DNA from: Bacillus marasmi
GTDB taxonomy: Bacteria > Bacillota > Bacilli > Bacillales > Cytobacillaceae
Direction: 5' to 3'
NCBI RefSeq assembly: GCF_902168435.1
Contig: NZ_LR656170.1
Span: forward strand, 100,927 to 164,926
DNA: 64,000 bases
Every line of letters starts with the position of its first letter. The first letter of the stretch is position 1. Under the pieces are notes generated by a model. That model did no database searches. It saw only the letters and a program-made list of their open reading frames with translations, and was not told the origin of the DNA. Positions 11,249 to 21,904 of the stretch are shown in pieces. The translations under genes and the position numbers were made by a program.

Positions 11249-12423
11249 TCTACAGACCCCCTATCTTGATTTCCGAGTAAAAAGATGGTGTCTGCAAATT
11301 TATTTGTTAATGAATCAATATTTTTTACTCCACTAATATCCTGTAAGACTACCTTTTCACCATTATCCCGCTTTTGATTGGCTAATAGGAATGCCTCCTT
11401 GCGGCGTTCCTCACTATAAACAATACACGAAATCGGATCAAGTTGTTCTAACTGCCCAAGCGCTTCAAGAAGACGATCGACACGAACTGCAAAGCCAGTG
11501 GCGCCTGTTTCTTTACCGAATTTTTCTAACAAATGATCATAGCGACCGCCGCTCCCTAATGGAAAACCAACATTGCCCGCATATAATTCAAATAAAATTC
11601 CGGTGTAATAACTCATATGATTGATGAGCGTGAAGTCGAATTTTACATGCTCTTCCACACCATAATCTGAAATGATTTCCCATAGTTGACGGAGTTGATT
11701 AATCGCCTCGCGACCTGCCTCGTTTTCAATTAATTGGTATGCCTTGTCAATCACATCTGTGCCACCGCGTAATTGTAATAAATCATATAAACGTTGCTTA
11801 TCAATTGAAGATAGTGGCAGTGATTTAACATGCTCGCGATAGCCAACATAGTTCTTCTCATATAAAAACTTCGTTAATGTTTTGACGCGCTCTTCTGTTC
11901 CTAAAATCTGTAAGAATAACTCATGAACATAGCCGATATGACCAACTGAAATTTTGAAATCCGCGAGTCCCGCAGCCTTGATGGAAGATGCCATTAAAGC
12001 GATTACTTCAGCATCAGCACTTAACGTATTATCAGCGATTAATTCAATCCCGATTTGTTCAAATTCCGCGGGTCTTCCTCCTTCGCGCTGCTGTGCCCGA
12101 AATAGATTAGCCGTACTAGCTAAACGTAATGGCAGATCCTTTAACAGCTTTGAAACAGCTACACGAGCAATTGGCGCTGTCATGTCCGGACGAAGTACAA
12201 GAGTATGACCTTGCTGATCCAAAAGCTTAAACAGCATTTGGTCTAAAGTAGCTGACGCTGAACCGACCGTATCAAAATATTCAAGTGTTGGCGTTTCAAT
12301 AAACTGATAGCCCCAGCGTTTCATTTCTTCTTCTAATTTCCGCTTTACCCGTTGCTTTGTTTCATACAAATCTGGTAACGTATCTCTCATTCCAAGCGGC
12401 TTTTCAAACATAAATAAACTCAT
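11245..12423 (-). CDS. hisZ: ATP phosphoribosyltransferase regulatory subunit
   Basis: 392-residue paralogue of histidyl-tRNA synthetase without aminoacylation function; it regulates the short HisG. The class II synthetase motif 2-like segment [15 protein letters not shown] is near residue 75, and [12 protein letters not shown] and [11 protein letters not shown] are present. First gene of the operon. The ATG at 12423 has AAGGGTGA upstream, and a sigma-A promoter lies about 120 bases before it. Confidence 0.95.
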   Translation of the reverse strand: MSLFMFEKPLGMRDTLPDLYETKQRVKRKLEEEMKRWGYQFIETPTLEYFDTVGSASATLDQMLFKLLDQQGHTLVLRPDMTAPIARVAVSKLLKDLPLRLASTANLFRAQQREGGRPAEFEQIGIELIADNTLSADAEVIALMASSIKAAGLADFKISVGHIGYVHELFLQILGTEERVKTLTKFLYEKNYVGYREHVKSLPLSSIDKQRLYDLLQLRGGTDVIDKAYQLIENEAGREAINQLRQLWEIISDYGVEEHVKFDFTLINHMSYYTGILFELYAGNVGFPLGSGGRYDHLLEKFGKETGATGFAVRVDRLLEALGQLEQLDPISCIVYSEERRKEAFLLANQKRDNGEKVVLQDISGVKNIDSLTNKFADTIFLLGNQDRGSVE

Positions 12424-12542
12424 AAGCTCACCCTTTTATATCGACTTTATCTTAGGCTGAAAATAGCCTTAATTACCATCACATTCATAAATTTCTGAAA
12501 TCCTTTAGTTCGCTAATGTATTACCATGATGAAGTTATATGT

Positions 12543-12571
12543 AGTGTACCCCTCTTGACAAAAATCGTCAA
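12543..12571 (-). promoter_or_regulatory. Sigma-A promoter of the his operon
   Basis: On the minus strand TTGACG (12571-12566), a 17-base spacer and TACACT (12548-12543) make a good promoter. The -35 box begins TTGAC-N7-GTCAA, a short palindrome that might bind a regulator; that part is inference. No T-box-like specifier structure is apparent between promoter and hisZ. Confidence 0.75.
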
Positions 12572-12612
12572 GCCTTGAAAATTGAAAAAATGCCTATCCC
12601 ACTAAAACAATT

Positions 12613-12661
12613 CACCGCGCCACAGCACTGGGGGACAGTCCCCCAGTGCTGTGGCGCGGTG
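12613..12661. repeat. Perfect 24-bp palindrome with 1-base centre
   Basis: Arms 12613-12636 and 12638-12661 are exact reverse complements around a single A. The core is GGGGGACAGTCCCCC. It sits between the his promoter and the acetyltransferase gene. A second element with the same core is at 49776-49837, and a related partial GGGGACAAGCACC follows at 12669. Confidence 0.92.
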
Positions 12662-12682
12662 ATGTATCAGGGGACAAGCACC

Positions 12683-13159
12683 CTATTTTATTCTTTGCAT
12701 CGGGTTTCCTCCGACGAATGCTCCTGGAGGTACGTCCTTGTGGACAAGTGAGCCTGCTGCAACAATTGCACCATCTCCAATTGTGACACCCGGTAAGATG
12801 AGTGAGTTGGCTCCAATCATCACTTCATTACCTATCACAACCGGGCCGAGACGATATTCTTTAATTAAGTATTCATGAGCTAGTATTGTTGTATTAAAGC
12901 CGATGATTGTATTATTTCCAACGCTAATCAGCTCTGGAAACATTACATCTGGAAAAACCATTAGCGCAAACGAAGTTTTTTCTCCAATCTTCATCCTTAA
13001 GAACGTTCGATAAAGCCAATTCTTTACGCTTAGGAACGGTGTATAGCGCGCAATTTGAATCACAATAAAGTTTTTAGCCACCTTCCAAAACGAGACAGTC
13101 TTATAAATCTGCCACAAGGAATTAGCCCCTTCTACAGGATAACGCTTCGTATTTCTCAT
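12683..13159 (-). CDS. Left-handed beta-helix acetyltransferase (YvoF-like)
   Basis: 158-residue hexapeptide-repeat acyltransferase. Repeats of the I-G-x-x-x-x type run through [19 protein letters not shown] and [20 protein letters not shown], ending [10 protein letters not shown], the usual end of the maltose/galactoside acetyltransferase fold. The acceptor is unknown. It directly follows ppaX, as yvoF does in B. subtilis, so it is probably the last gene of the hprK operon. The ATG has GAGGTG upstream. Confidence 0.85.
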   Translation of the reverse strand: MRNTKRYPVEGANSLWQIYKTVSFWKVAKNFIVIQIARYTPFLSVKNWLYRTFLRMKIGEKTSFALMVFPDVMFPELISVGNNTIIGFNTTILAHEYLIKEYRLGPVVIGNEVMIGANSLILPGVTIGDGAIVAAGSLVHKDVPPGAFVGGNPMQRIK

Positions 13160-13807
13160 TTATTGCACCTCAAGAATTTGCAAAAGGTCCGTCATTTTTT
13201 CTAGCATATAATCTGGCTTGTACTGTTCAAGGATTTCTCTACCTTTTAATGACCAAGCTACCCCAACGGTTTTTGTACCCGCATTTTGTCCGCCGAGAAT
13301 ATCATGGTAGTTATCGCCCACCATGATTGCTTCCTCTGGCTTAGCATCGAGAAGCTCCAACGCCTTCAAAATCGGCTCCGGGTCAGGCTTTATTTTACTA
13401 ACATGATCAATCGCAATAACGACTTCAAAGAATGGCTCTAATTTTGATAGTTGCAACCCCTTTAATGCCACATCAAGTTTTTTAGTCGTGACAACTCCGA
13501 GCTTATAGCCTTTCTCCTTCAATGTCTTCACCGTATCATAAACACCTTCGAATTCCTTAACCAGCAAGTCATGGTGAGCTAGATTATAGGTTCGGTATGC
13601 ATGAATCATTTCATCGGTTTTCTCTGGATTTAGTTTTTCAAAAACCTCCTTTAATGAAGGTCCCATAAACGGAAGGACGTCCTCACGTGTAAATTGGCTT
13701 GGAAAATATTGATCCAAAGTGTGTAAATAGGAAGAGATAATTAAATCATTTGTATCTATTAAAGTTCCATCAAGATCGAATAGAACGGTATTGATGCTAT
13801 TGTTCAT
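13160..13807 (-). CDS. ppaX: Pyrophosphatase PpaX
   Basis: HAD-superfamily hydrolase of 215 residues with motif [12 protein letters not shown], motif III around KIKPDPEP and motif [11 protein letters not shown]. In B. subtilis PpaX hydrolyses the pyrophosphate released when HprK/P dephosphorylates seryl-HPr, so its place near hprK is functional. The ATG at 13807 has AAAGGAAAGGAAG upstream and overlaps the preceding gene by 11 bases. An in-frame GTG-type start at 13834 would add nine residues without support. Confidence 0.92.
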   Translation of the reverse strand: MNNSINTVLFDLDGTLIDTNDLIISSYLHTLDQYFPSQFTREDVLPFMGPSLKEVFEKLNPEKTDEMIHAYRTYNLAHHDLLVKEFEGVYDTVKTLKEKGYKLGVVTTKKLDVALKGLQLSKLEPFFEVVIAIDHVSKIKPDPEPILKALELLDAKPEEAIMVGDNYHDILGGQNAGTKTVGVAWSLKGREILEQYKPDYMLEKMTDLLQILEVQ

Positions 13808-14750
13808 ATACGACTGCTTCCTTTCCTTTTGCAAGTTCTAACCGTTTCCAAATCGTCGAAACAACAAGCGTTAATATAATTGCTGAACCTAACCGAATCA
13901 ACAATAAAGGTAATACCGGTATTCCAAGCGGGATAAAGATAAGCGTATCTTCTATTACAGCGTGGCATGCCATCAAAAATACAAAGGCAAGCGTAATATC
14001 CTTCTTGCTCACACCGTCCTCCTTCACCGCTTGAACGACGACCCCCGCCCCATAGGCGAGTCCTAATAACAAGCCTGCTGCTAGTGTGGTAGAAGTATTT
14101 TCTTTCATACCAAGGCTCCTTGTTACTGGAGCAAACCATTTGGAAAAGACATCTAACCATTTCAAGTCTTTAAAAATCTGGATGACCACCATGAGCGGTA
14201 TGACGATGAGTGCAAGTTGAACAATTCCCATTCCGGCTGTTTGGAACCCGTCAAGCAAGACTTCACCAATACCGTTCACTTCAGCATCTCCCTTGACAGA
14301 AACTAGTCCATAAACCGCTAGCTCATTTCCACCATGCCAAAGAAGATTAATCAAAAAGGCAGACAGTAACGCAAGTCCAAACCGTACAACTAGTACAAGC
14401 CACAGTCTCACACCTACGGCTAACGCAACACCCGTTTCAATCAACATATTATGGGAAAAAGAAAGCATGATAGCTATAGTGAACACTTCTTTAACCGTTA
14501 AGTCTAAGGATAAAATCGCACCAATTGACGCATATAAATTTAAAAAATTCCCAATAACGAGTGGTATTGCAGCATCTCCTGACAACCCAAGAACTCCCAT
14601 CAACGGCGCAATCAAATCAATTACCCATGGAAGAATGGGCGTATGCTTTAAGATAGAAACAATTAAGGTAACTGGAAAAATAATTTTCCCAAACTTCCAT
14701 GTCGTCTTAAGTCCAACGAAGAAGCCCTTCTTCATCGATGCTAGCATCAC
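13797..14750 (-). CDS. Nucleoside-recognition (Gate) domain membrane protein (YvoD-like)
   Basis: About 317 residues with eight or so hydrophobic segments and two Gate-type halves ([19 protein letters not shown] near residue 60 and [16 protein letters not shown] near 235). The fold is shared with nucleoside transporters and the spore maturation proteins SpmA/B; substrate unknown. The start is the GTG at 14750 (or ATG 14747), seven bases after GGAGGAG; an ATG at 14774 overlapping lgt is less likely. Position between lgt and ppaX matches yvoD. Confidence 0.85.
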   Translation of the reverse strand: MMLASMKKGFFVGLKTTWKFGKIIFPVTLIVSILKHTPILPWVIDLIAPLMGVLGLSGDAAIPLVIGNFLNLYASIGAILSLDLTVKEVFTIAIMLSFSHNMLIETGVALAVGVRLWLVLVVRFGLALLSAFLINLLWHGGNELAVYGLVSVKGDAEVNGIGEVLLDGFQTAGMGIVQLALIVIPLMVVIQIFKDLKWLDVFSKWFAPVTRSLGMKENTSTTLAAGLLLGLAYGAGVVVQAVKEDGVSKKDITLAFVFLMACHAVIEDTLIFIPLGIPVLPLLLIRLGSAIILTLVVSTIWKRLELAKGKEAVVYEQ

Positions 14751-14766
14751 TTTAAGTCTCCTCCGT

Positions 14767-15588
14767 TCATTCATTCCCTTTATCTAAATATCGAACATTG
14801 GCTAATCCGCTTTTTCGTCTGTATACAAACAAAGCAGCTGCCAGCAATATTAATCCCATTGAGATGGTTTGTGCCATCCGCAAATTCTCGGTTAACATCA
14901 AACTATCCGTTCTCAGCCCTTCAATAAAGAAGCGACCAATTGAGTACCATATCATATAAGAAAGGAAGATTTCCCCTCTCTGCAAATTCACTCTTCGAAG
15001 CGCAATCAACAAGATCACTCCTGCGAAATCCCAAAGTGATTCATATAGAAAAGTAGGATGATAATAAGTCCCATTAATATACATTTGATCAATAATAAAT
15101 GTAGGTAAGTGCAGATTTTCTAAGAATGCTCGTGTTACCTCGCCACCATGTGCCTCTTGGTTCATAAAATTGCCCCAGCGGCCAATTGCTTGTCCAAGAA
15201 TAATACTTGGTGCAGCAATATCGGCAACCTTCCAGAACGAAATTTGTTTGCTTTTTGTAAAAAAATAAGCAGTTAACACTGAACCAATCAAGGCACCGTG
15301 TATGGCAATACCACCATTCCAAATTTTAATAATTTCCCCAGGATGGTTTTGATAAAAATCCCACTGAAACATTACATAATAAATTCTTGCACTAATAATC
15401 GCAATCGGTATTGCCCAAACCATTAAATCTGGAAAGGTATCTTTTGGCAAACCACGACGGTCTGCTTCGCGAATCGCTAACCATAGGGCAAGTGCTAATC
15501 CCGTACCAATTATCACTCCGTACCAATGCACATCAAATGGTCCGAGTGAAAACGCAATCGGGTTTAGCGGTTGAATATTTTCATTCAT
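14767..15588 (-). CDS. lgt: Prolipoprotein diacylglyceryl transferase
   Basis: 273-residue integral membrane enzyme that transfers diacylglycerol from phosphatidylglycerol to the lipobox cysteine of prelipoproteins. The Lgt signature [14 protein letters not shown] is near residue 135, HGALIG is near 100 and [11 protein letters not shown] is in the C-terminal part. The ATG at 15588 has GGAG eight bases upstream; in-frame GTG/ATG codons at 15609 and 15594 are too close to or upstream of that site. It would modify the several lipoproteins in this window. Confidence 0.96.
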   Translation of the reverse strand: MNENIQPLNPIAFSLGPFDVHWYGVIIGTGLALALWLAIREADRRGLPKDTFPDLMVWAIPIAIISARIYYVMFQWDFYQNHPGEIIKIWNGGIAIHGALIGSVLTAYFFTKSKQISFWKVADIAAPSIILGQAIGRWGNFMNQEAHGGEVTRAFLENLHLPTFIIDQMYINGTYYHPTFLYESLWDFAGVILLIALRRVNLQRGEIFLSYMIWYSIGRFFIEGLRTDSLMLTENLRMAQTISMGLILLAAALFVYRRKSGLANVRYLDKGNE

Positions 15589-15626
15589 GTTCATTTCTCC
15601 TTCGTCCACAGTTAGTCCTATTATTT

Positions 15627-16562
15627 TTAATAATCCTCGTGATCGCCATCTTCTATCGCATCGGTCAGTCGATGGGTAAATTGTTCCGCAGCATTGACAC
15701 CCATTCGCTTGAGACGGAAATTCATAGCAGCAACTTCAATAATAACGGCAAGATTTCGACCTGGTCGAACTGGAATAGTCAGCTTAGTTATATCTGTATC
15801 GATAATTCTCATTTTTTCTTCATCTAAACCAAGGCGGTCATATTGTTTGTTCTGATCCCACAGCTCAAGATTAATAACAAGTGTGATTCGTTTATGACTG
15901 CGCACTGAGCCTGCACCGAAAAGCGTCATAACATTGATAATACCGAGACCACGTATCTCGAGTAAATGCTCAATCAACTCGGGGGCATGACCGACTAAAG
16001 TATCCTGGTCCTCCTGACGGATTTCCACACAATCATCGGCAACAAGACGATGACCGCGCTTTACCAGTTCAAGAGCCGTTTCACTTTTACCAACACCGCT
16101 CTTTCCTGTAATGAGCACGCCGATACCATATATATCAACCAAAACTCCATGTACCGCTGTCGTTGGGGCAAGTTTACTCTCCAGGAAGTTTGTCAAACGA
16201 CTTGAGAATCTAGTTGTTTTCATCGACGTTCTCAAAACTGGCACGGATTCACGTTCCGATGCCTCGAGCAACTCTTTCGGAATCGGTAAGCCTCGAGTGA
16301 TAATGATAGCGGGAGTAATATCTGTGCATAGTTGATCCATACGATATGCTTGCTCAGGCTCATTTAGTTTATCAAAAAAAGATAGTTCAGTTTTACCTAA
16401 TAATTGAATTCGTTCTGCTGGATAATGCTCAAAATAACCAGCTATCTCAATTCCGGGACGGGATATGTCACTAGTTGTAATCGGGCGGTTTATGCCTTCT
16501 TCTCCACTGAGCAGTTCCAAGTTAAACTTCTCAATGATATCTTTGGTGCGAACATTTGGCAA
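15627..16562 (-). CDS. hprK: HPr kinase/phosphorylase
   Basis: 311-residue bifunctional enzyme that phosphorylates and dephosphorylates Ser46 of HPr and so drives CcpA-dependent catabolite repression. The Walker A motif [14 protein letters not shown] is near residues 153-166, followed by ADDCVEI and the HprK signature [11 protein letters not shown]. The start is TTG at 16562, preceded by AAAGGAGGAGG. It heads the hprK-lgt-yvoD-ppaX-yvoF set. Confidence 0.97.
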   Translation of the reverse strand: MPNVRTKDIIEKFNLELLSGEEGINRPITTSDISRPGIEIAGYFEHYPAERIQLLGKTELSFFDKLNEPEQAYRMDQLCTDITPAIIITRGLPIPKELLEASERESVPVLRTSMKTTRFSSRLTNFLESKLAPTTAVHGVLVDIYGIGVLITGKSGVGKSETALELVKRGHRLVADDCVEIRQEDQDTLVGHAPELIEHLLEIRGLGIINVMTLFGAGSVRSHKRITLVINLELWDQNKQYDRLGLDEEKMRIIDTDITKLTIPVRPGRNLAVIIEVAAMNFRLKRMGVNAAEQFTHRLTDAIEDGDHEDY

Positions 16563-16772
16563 AAAAGCCTCCTCCTTTATTTAAGAATCAGGATAAATTA
16601 TATAGTTTTTATTTTAGCACTTTTTTGTAAAGAACCAAATGAAGTCGTACTTTTGATTTTTATTAACAATTTTTAGTTTTTAAAAGTCTTCCATATCCAT
16701 TTCGGGTCTCTAAACATATATTAATCACGAAGAAGTATTTCCCGAATACTTTAAACTCAGGAAAGGAGTGGT

Positions 16773-17594
16773 ATGATGAAAATCATGTTAGACGCAGGGC
16801 ATGGATACGACACACCTGGAAAACGTAGTCCCGATGGTATGCGCGAGTATGAGTTTAACCGCGCAGTCGCTGCATACGCAAAGGGGTTGTTAGATGGCTA
16901 TCAGAACGTAACTGTTTATTTTGCCCACTCTGACCAAACCGATATCCCTTTACAACAAAGAACAAACAACGCGAATAATTTGCGAGTAGATATTTTTGTT
17001 TCCATCCATGCAAATGCTGCTGGAGGTTCATGGAGTAGTGCTGAGGGAATAGAAACTTTCGTATATCCAACAAGACCACAAGGTGCGTTGTCCCTCGCCA
17101 CCAAAATTCAAAACCAATTGATCAGCAGAACTGGTCTAAGAAACCGTGGGGTAAAAACTGCTGATTTCCATGTCCTAAGAGAAACGAATATGGATGCCGT
17201 GCTGATTGAATGTGGATTTATGACAAATCCTAATGAAATTAAGCTCCTCCGTTCAGAAAACTATCGCCGCACTTGTGCAGAAGCAATTGTTGCTGCTCTT
17301 GCCGACCATTTTAATCTTGTGAAAAAACCTACGGCGCAACCGGCACCATCACCTTCGCCAACACCAACACCACAAACAGGCTTGTACAAGGTTCAAGTTG
17401 GAGCATTTAAACAGAGAAATAATGCAGAAAACCTATCTGCTCGCCTAACCAATGATGGTTTTAATAATTTCATTGTGACTGATAGCGGCTTATTCAAGGT
17501 TCAAACAGGAGCATTCCGAAATAAACAAAATGCCGATGATTTAGCGCAAAAACTTAGAAATATTGGGTACCAGCCCTATGTATTCCGCGCATAA
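16773..17594 (+). CDS. N-acetylmuramoyl-L-alanine amidase with two SPOR repeats (CwlC-like)
   Basis: Amidase_3 domain at about residues 2-180 with zinc-site histidines in MLDAGHG and SIHAN and the catalytic glutamate in LIECGFMTNP. A proline-rich linker (PSPSPTPTP) leads to two SPOR-type repeats, GLYKVQVGAFK and GLFKVQTGAFR. There is no signal peptide, as in the mother-cell lysis enzyme CwlC of B. subtilis, whose layout it shares. Two adjacent ATGs (16773, 16776) follow AAAGGAG; the second has the better spacing. Expressed alone, opposite to its neighbours. Confidence 0.88.
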   Translation: MMKIMLDAGHGYDTPGKRSPDGMREYEFNRAVAAYAKGLLDGYQNVTVYFAHSDQTDIPLQQRTNNANNLRVDIFVSIHANAAGGSWSSAEGIETFVYPTRPQGALSLATKIQNQLISRTGLRNRGVKTADFHVLRETNMDAVLIECGFMTNPNEIKLLRSENYRRTCAEAIVAALADHFNLVKKPTAQPAPSPSPTPTPQTGLYKVQVGAFKQRNNAENLSARLTNDGFNNFIVTDSGLFKVQTGAFRNKQNADDLAQKLRNIGYQPYVFRA

Positions 17595-17630
17595 ACTTCT
17601 CGTTTAGCATGTTAGATATTAATAATGCAG

Positions 17631-17662
17631 AAAAAGCCGACATCCCTAGCTGCCGGCTTTTT
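17631..17662. terminator. Bidirectional terminator between amidase and yvlB-like gene
   Basis: AAAAAGCCG and CGGCTTTTT flank a 14-base loop, giving a stem with T runs on both strands. It serves the converging genes on either side. Confidence 0.8.
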
Positions 17663-17680
17663 CTACGTCTTATATGTCTA

Positions 17681-18811
17681 CTATTCAATTACATTCTTTC
17701 TTACTGAAATAGATCCCGTTTTTGTTTCTGCTTCCAGTTTAAACAGATGCGTTGATGGTACCACTGGCTTAAAGTGGAGACTTTTTTGAACGACATCACT
17801 TTTCTCAGATACAATTTGGATACCATCCAATTCGACTGCGAAGCTTCCCAAATTCGTTTTTAATTCCCCAGTTACAGCTAATCCGCTAGGAATCGCAAGG
17901 TCAATACCGCCAGAGATAGTCTTCGCCTCAATTTCCTCGCAGCGGTCTCCCTTAAGCTTGCAGCCTATATTGCCATTGAAGGATTGTAATTCTAAGCGGG
18001 CATAATCGCCCTCCAATTGAATGGCTCCATTTAAAGTTTCTGCTTCTAATTCAGTGATTTTACTTTCACGGATTTTTATTTTTCCGTTTGCCGTTTCTAC
18101 TTCCATTTTTTCACCGACTAAACCAGTACCACCAATTCTTCCATTCGCTGTTTTAGCCTTTAAGGATTTCACATTTAAGTTTTCAAATCGAATTGGTCCA
18201 TTAAAAAGACGGATTCTAGCGTTTTCATAATCAGCCTTAGGTAAATAAATCGTTGCCTCAACCTTCATCCACTTAGGTTGCGCGGAAAATCTTAATGTCC
18301 CGATATCGACATTAAAAAGAATGTCCCGTAAAAAGCTGGCTCGTGCTTCATCCTGAGATTCCCCACGATAAACCTTCGCCTTACATTCGATTCTTACATC
18401 ATTTTGATCCCAAGGAATAAATTGAACCGAGCCATTTGCAATGTCTACGTCGATGTTTCTTAGCTCAACGTCGCTTTGCTGGAAAATATGGGAAAGCTCA
18501 TAACCTTGACCAAAATTAAAATCGAGATCAAAATCTTTAATTTTTTTAAAGGCAGAGTCAACAAAATCAACAATGACATCTTTTAAGGATTGGAATTTAT
18601 TTTGAAAAGAATCAGTATCCTCCTGCTTACTATCTCCCTGCTTTCCTTCGTCAAATTTGACTACAGTAGAAAGTTCATTCACAAGTTCTTCTTGCTTTTG
18701 TTCAACGATTTGCTGTGACTGTTCGAGTTCGTTTAATAGCGACAGTGCTTCATCTGCGGACAGTTTTCCTTCCTCGACCATCTTTAAAATCCGAATTCTT
18801 TCCTCTTGCAT
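17681..18811 (-). CDS. DUF4097 beta-strand repeat protein (YvlB-like)
   Basis: About 376 residues. The first 40 (MQEERIRILKMVEEGKLSAD) form the short helical SHOCT-like segment typical of YvlB, followed by an acidic stretch and then a long DUF4097 region of repeated turns such as LKAKTANGRIGGTG, VETANGKIKIRES and AETLNGAIQLEG, which suggest a parallel beta-helix. No signal peptide; function unknown, though relatives are linked to envelope-stress operons. The ATG at 18811 follows GGAGGG; the frame is open to 18859 without an RBS. Confidence 0.85.
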   Translation of the reverse strand: MQEERIRILKMVEEGKLSADEALSLLNELEQSQQIVEQKQEELVNELSTVVKFDEGKQGDSKQEDTDSFQNKFQSLKDVIVDFVDSAFKKIKDFDLDFNFGQGYELSHIFQQSDVELRNIDVDIANGSVQFIPWDQNDVRIECKAKVYRGESQDEARASFLRDILFNVDIGTLRFSAQPKWMKVEATIYLPKADYENARIRLFNGPIRFENLNVKSLKAKTANGRIGGTGLVGEKMEVETANGKIKIRESKITELEAETLNGAIQLEGDYARLELQSFNGNIGCKLKGDRCEEIEAKTISGGIDLAIPSGLAVTGELKTNLGSFAVELDGIQIVSEKSDVVQKSLHFKPVVPSTHLFKLEAETKTGSISVRKNVIE

Positions 18812-18922
18812 CCTAATCCCTCCACCTTGGTTCAAATTTATTTTTTCACCATTCTTCATTCTTTAATATGTACGCAAAAAGAAAGGTGAAGTTTCAAAAA
18901 TGTTGTTGCTGTAGAAAAATTA

Positions 18923-18961
18923 AAGGATCTAACAGAGCAATTGCATCGCTGTCAGATCCTT
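18923..18961 (-). terminator. Terminator after uvrA
   Basis: AAGGATCTAACAG pairs with CTGTCAGATCCTT (one mismatch) over a 13-base loop; minus-strand continuation is TTTAATTTTT. Confidence 0.75.
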
Positions 18962-19015
18962 AGTAGTAATATATATTATTGGATAAGTTTGTTGATTTCC
19001 GCTACAGGCACTACG

Positions 19016-21895
19016 CTATGATGGATTGCCGAGGGCTTCTTTTTCGGCGATTACATTTGTCATGCGAGCGCGGTCTCGTTCTAAAACTGGTTTTAAATAT
19101 TTGCCTGTATAGGAATTCGGTACTTTAACAACCTCTTCTGGTGTTCCTGAGGCAACAATGGTTCCACCTTTATCTCCACCTTCAGGTCCTAAGTCAATTA
19201 TATAATCTGCCGTTTTAATTACGTCAAGATTATGTTCAATTACTAGGACAGTATCACCGTTTTCAACTAGACGTTCAAGTACGACGAGAAGGCGGGAAAT
19301 ATCATCCACATGCAAGCCGGTAGTTGGTTCGTCCAAAATATATAAAGATTTTCCAGTTGAACGACGGTGAAGCTCTGAAGCAAGCTTGACCCGCTGCGCT
19401 TCCCCTCCAGACAATGTTGTGGCCGGTTGGCCTAAGGTAATATAACCTAGCCCTACATCAGCAATTGTCTGTAACTTACGACTGATTTTAGGATGATTTT
19501 CAAAATAGACAACAGCATCCTCAACCGTCATTTTTAGTATATCAGAAATATTCTTTCCTTTGTATTTTACTTCCAACGTTTCACGATTATATCGCTTGCC
19601 GTTGCAGACTTCACAAGGGACATAGACATCAGGGAGAAAGTGCATTTCAATTTTAATAATGCCATCGCCTTTACATGCCTCACAACGGCCACCCTTAACA
19701 TTGAAACTAAAGCGTCCCTTCTTATAACCACGTACCTTCGCTTCATTTGTTGACGCAAAAACATCACGAACATCATCAAACACGCCGGTATAAGTTGCCG
19801 GATTCGACCTTGGTGTCCGTCCAATTGGTGATTGATCAATATCAATGACCTTATCTAATTGTTCAATCCCCTTGATTTCTTTGTGCTCACCAGGTTTAAT
19901 TTTAGCTCGATTAAGCTTTTGCGCTAATGATTTATGAAGAATCTCATTGATTAATGTACTTTTACCAGAGCCAGATACACCCGTTACAGCAATAAACATT
20001 CCTAGTGGGATTTTTACATTAATATTTTTTAAGTTGTTTTCTTTAGCACCTTTAATTTCAATGTAACGACCATCCTGGTTGCGGCGCTCGATTGGAAGTG
20101 GAATAAACTTCTTCCCGGCTAAATATTGGCCGGTTAATGAGTTGGCATCAGCCATCACTTCCTCTGGTGTCCCTTGTGAAATAATCGAGCCACCGTGTAC
20201 ACCAGCCCCTGGTCCGACATCAATTAAGTAATCCGCGGCTAACATCGTGTCTTCGTCATGCTCGACAACAATCAAAGTGTTACCAATATCGCGCATATTT
20301 TTTAGCGAACTGATGAGTCTGTCATTATCGCGTTGATGAAGACCAATTGATGGTTCATCTAGGATATACAAGACTCCGGTTAAGCGTGAACCGATTTGCG
20401 TGGCGAGACGAATTCTTTGTGCTTCTCCGCCTGAAAGTGTCCCAGCTGCACGGCTAAGGGTTAAATAATCAAGTCCTACATTTATTAGGAAGCCTATGCG
20501 TTCTTTAATTTCCTTAAATATTTGATGGGCAATTTGCATCTCTTTCTCAGTCAGTTCAATATTCTCAAAGAAGCGATAAGCATCCCCAACTGAAAGTGAA
20601 GTAATTTCGCCGACATGTTTACCGGTAATCAATACTGCCATTGCTTCCTTCTTGAGGCGGTAGCCTTTGCAGGTTGGGCAGTAATGGTGCGCCATATATT
20701 TCTCCATTTGCTCACGGATAAAGTCTGAGCTTGTTTCCTTGTGGCGCCGTTCGACGTTACGAATGACTCCTTCGAATTCGATATAGCCTTCGCGCATTTG
20801 ACCAAAGTCATTTTCGTAATGGAAAAAGATTTTTTCTCCGTTTGAGCCATAAAGAATTTTTTCTAGTAAATGCTCTGGAATATCCTTTACTGGAGTGTTC
20901 ATATCGACACCGAAGTGGTCACATGCCGCTTTAAGAAGTTGTGGGTAATATTGCGAGCTGATTGATTCCCACGGTGCAATGGCATTTTCATTTAAGGTTA
21001 ACTCACGGTTCGGAATGATTAAATCCATATCGACCTCTAGCTTGGCACCAAGTCCATCACAATCAGGACAAGCTCCGAATGGACTGTTGAACGAAAACAT
21101 GCGCGGCTCTAATTCACCGATTGAAAAACCACAATGTGGGCATGAATGGTTTTCGCTAAACAAAAGCTCCTCTTCACCAATTACATCAATAAAAACATTA
21201 CCTCCGCCTAGTGACAGAGCAGCTTCTAATGAATCTGCAAGGCGTGTCGCAATACCTTCTTTAATGACAATCCGGTCGACTACTACTTCAATCGAATGCT
21301 TTTTGTTCTTATCCAATTCAATTTCATCGCCGAGGTCATACATTTCACCATCGATGCGGACGCGGACATAACCTTGTTTTTTAATATCTTCAAGTGTTTT
21401 GACATGAGCACCTTTTCTACCTGAAACAATCGGACCAAGAATTTGCATTTTTGTTCGTTCAGGATACTCTAAGATACGATCGACCATTTGCTCAATCGTC
21501 TGCGAAGTGATTTCGATTTTATGAATCGGACATGTCGGCCGACCTACTCTAGCAAATAATAAACGTAAATAATCATATATTTCGGTAACAGTCCCCACCG
21601 TTGAACGTGGATTCCTGCTGGTTGTTTTTTGGTCAATTGAAATGGCAGGAGAAAGGCCTTCAATCGAATCGACATCCGGTTTATCCATTTGCCCTAGGAA
21701 TTGCCGTGCATATGCCGATAACGATTCCACATAGCGCCGCTGACCTTCAGCATAGATCGTATCAAAAGCCAAAGAGGACTTCCCAGAACCAGAAAGTCCT
21801 GTTAATACAACAAGCTTATCTCTCGGAATGGTGACATCAATATTTTTTAAATTATGAGCCCTGGCTCCTTTAACGATGATTTTATCCATTGCCAT
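19016..21895 (-). CDS. uvrA: Excinuclease ABC subunit A
   Basis: 959-residue DNA-damage sensor with two ABC ATPase modules: Walker [14 protein letters not shown] near residue 33 and [13 protein letters not shown] near 640, each with an LSGGEAQR signature. Zinc-finger cysteine pairs are seen at CPHCG/CPDC and CEAC/CEVC. It loads UvrB at bulky lesions in nucleotide excision repair. It lies nine bases after uvrB and is probably co-transcribed. Confidence 0.98.
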   Translation of the reverse strand: MAMDKIIVKGARAHNLKNIDVTIPRDKLVVLTGLSGSGKSSLAFDTIYAEGQRRYVESLSAYARQFLGQMDKPDVDSIEGLSPAISIDQKTTSRNPRSTVGTVTEIYDYLRLLFARVGRPTCPIHKIEITSQTIEQMVDRILEYPERTKMQILGPIVSGRKGAHVKTLEDIKKQGYVRVRIDGEMYDLGDEIELDKNKKHSIEVVVDRIVIKEGIATRLADSLEAALSLGGGNVFIDVIGEEELLFSENHSCPHCGFSIGELEPRMFSFNSPFGACPDCDGLGAKLEVDMDLIIPNRELTLNENAIAPWESISSQYYPQLLKAACDHFGVDMNTPVKDIPEHLLEKILYGSNGEKIFFHYENDFGQMREGYIEFEGVIRNVERRHKETSSDFIREQMEKYMAHHYCPTCKGYRLKKEAMAVLITGKHVGEITSLSVGDAYRFFENIELTEKEMQIAHQIFKEIKERIGFLINVGLDYLTLSRAAGTLSGGEAQRIRLATQIGSRLTGVLYILDEPSIGLHQRDNDRLISSLKNMRDIGNTLIVVEHDEDTMLAADYLIDVGPGAGVHGGSIISQGTPEEVMADANSLTGQYLAGKKFIPLPIERRNQDGRYIEIKGAKENNLKNINVKIPLGMFIAVTGVSGSGKSTLINEILHKSLAQKLNRAKIKPGEHKEIKGIEQLDKVIDIDQSPIGRTPRSNPATYTGVFDDVRDVFASTNEAKVRGYKKGRFSFNVKGGRCEACKGDGIIKIEMHFLPDVYVPCEVCNGKRYNRETLEVKYKGKNISDILKMTVEDAVVYFENHPKISRKLQTIADVGLGYITLGQPATTLSGGEAQRVKLASELHRRSTGKSLYILDEPTTGLHVDDISRLLVVLERLVENGDTVLVIEHNLDVIKTADYIIDLGPEGGDKGGTIVASGTPEEVVKVPNSYTGKYLKPVLERDRARMTNVIAEKEALGNPS

Positions 21896-21904
21896 GTTAT
21901 TACG

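Noticed and set aside
12424-12612. T-box riboswitch before the his operon
   Set aside because: The region between promoter and hisZ is too short and no conserved T-box sequence or terminator/antiterminator pair was seen.
20979-21371. 130-codon frame antisense to uvrA
   Set aside because: Fully inside uvrA; Ser-rich shadow translation.
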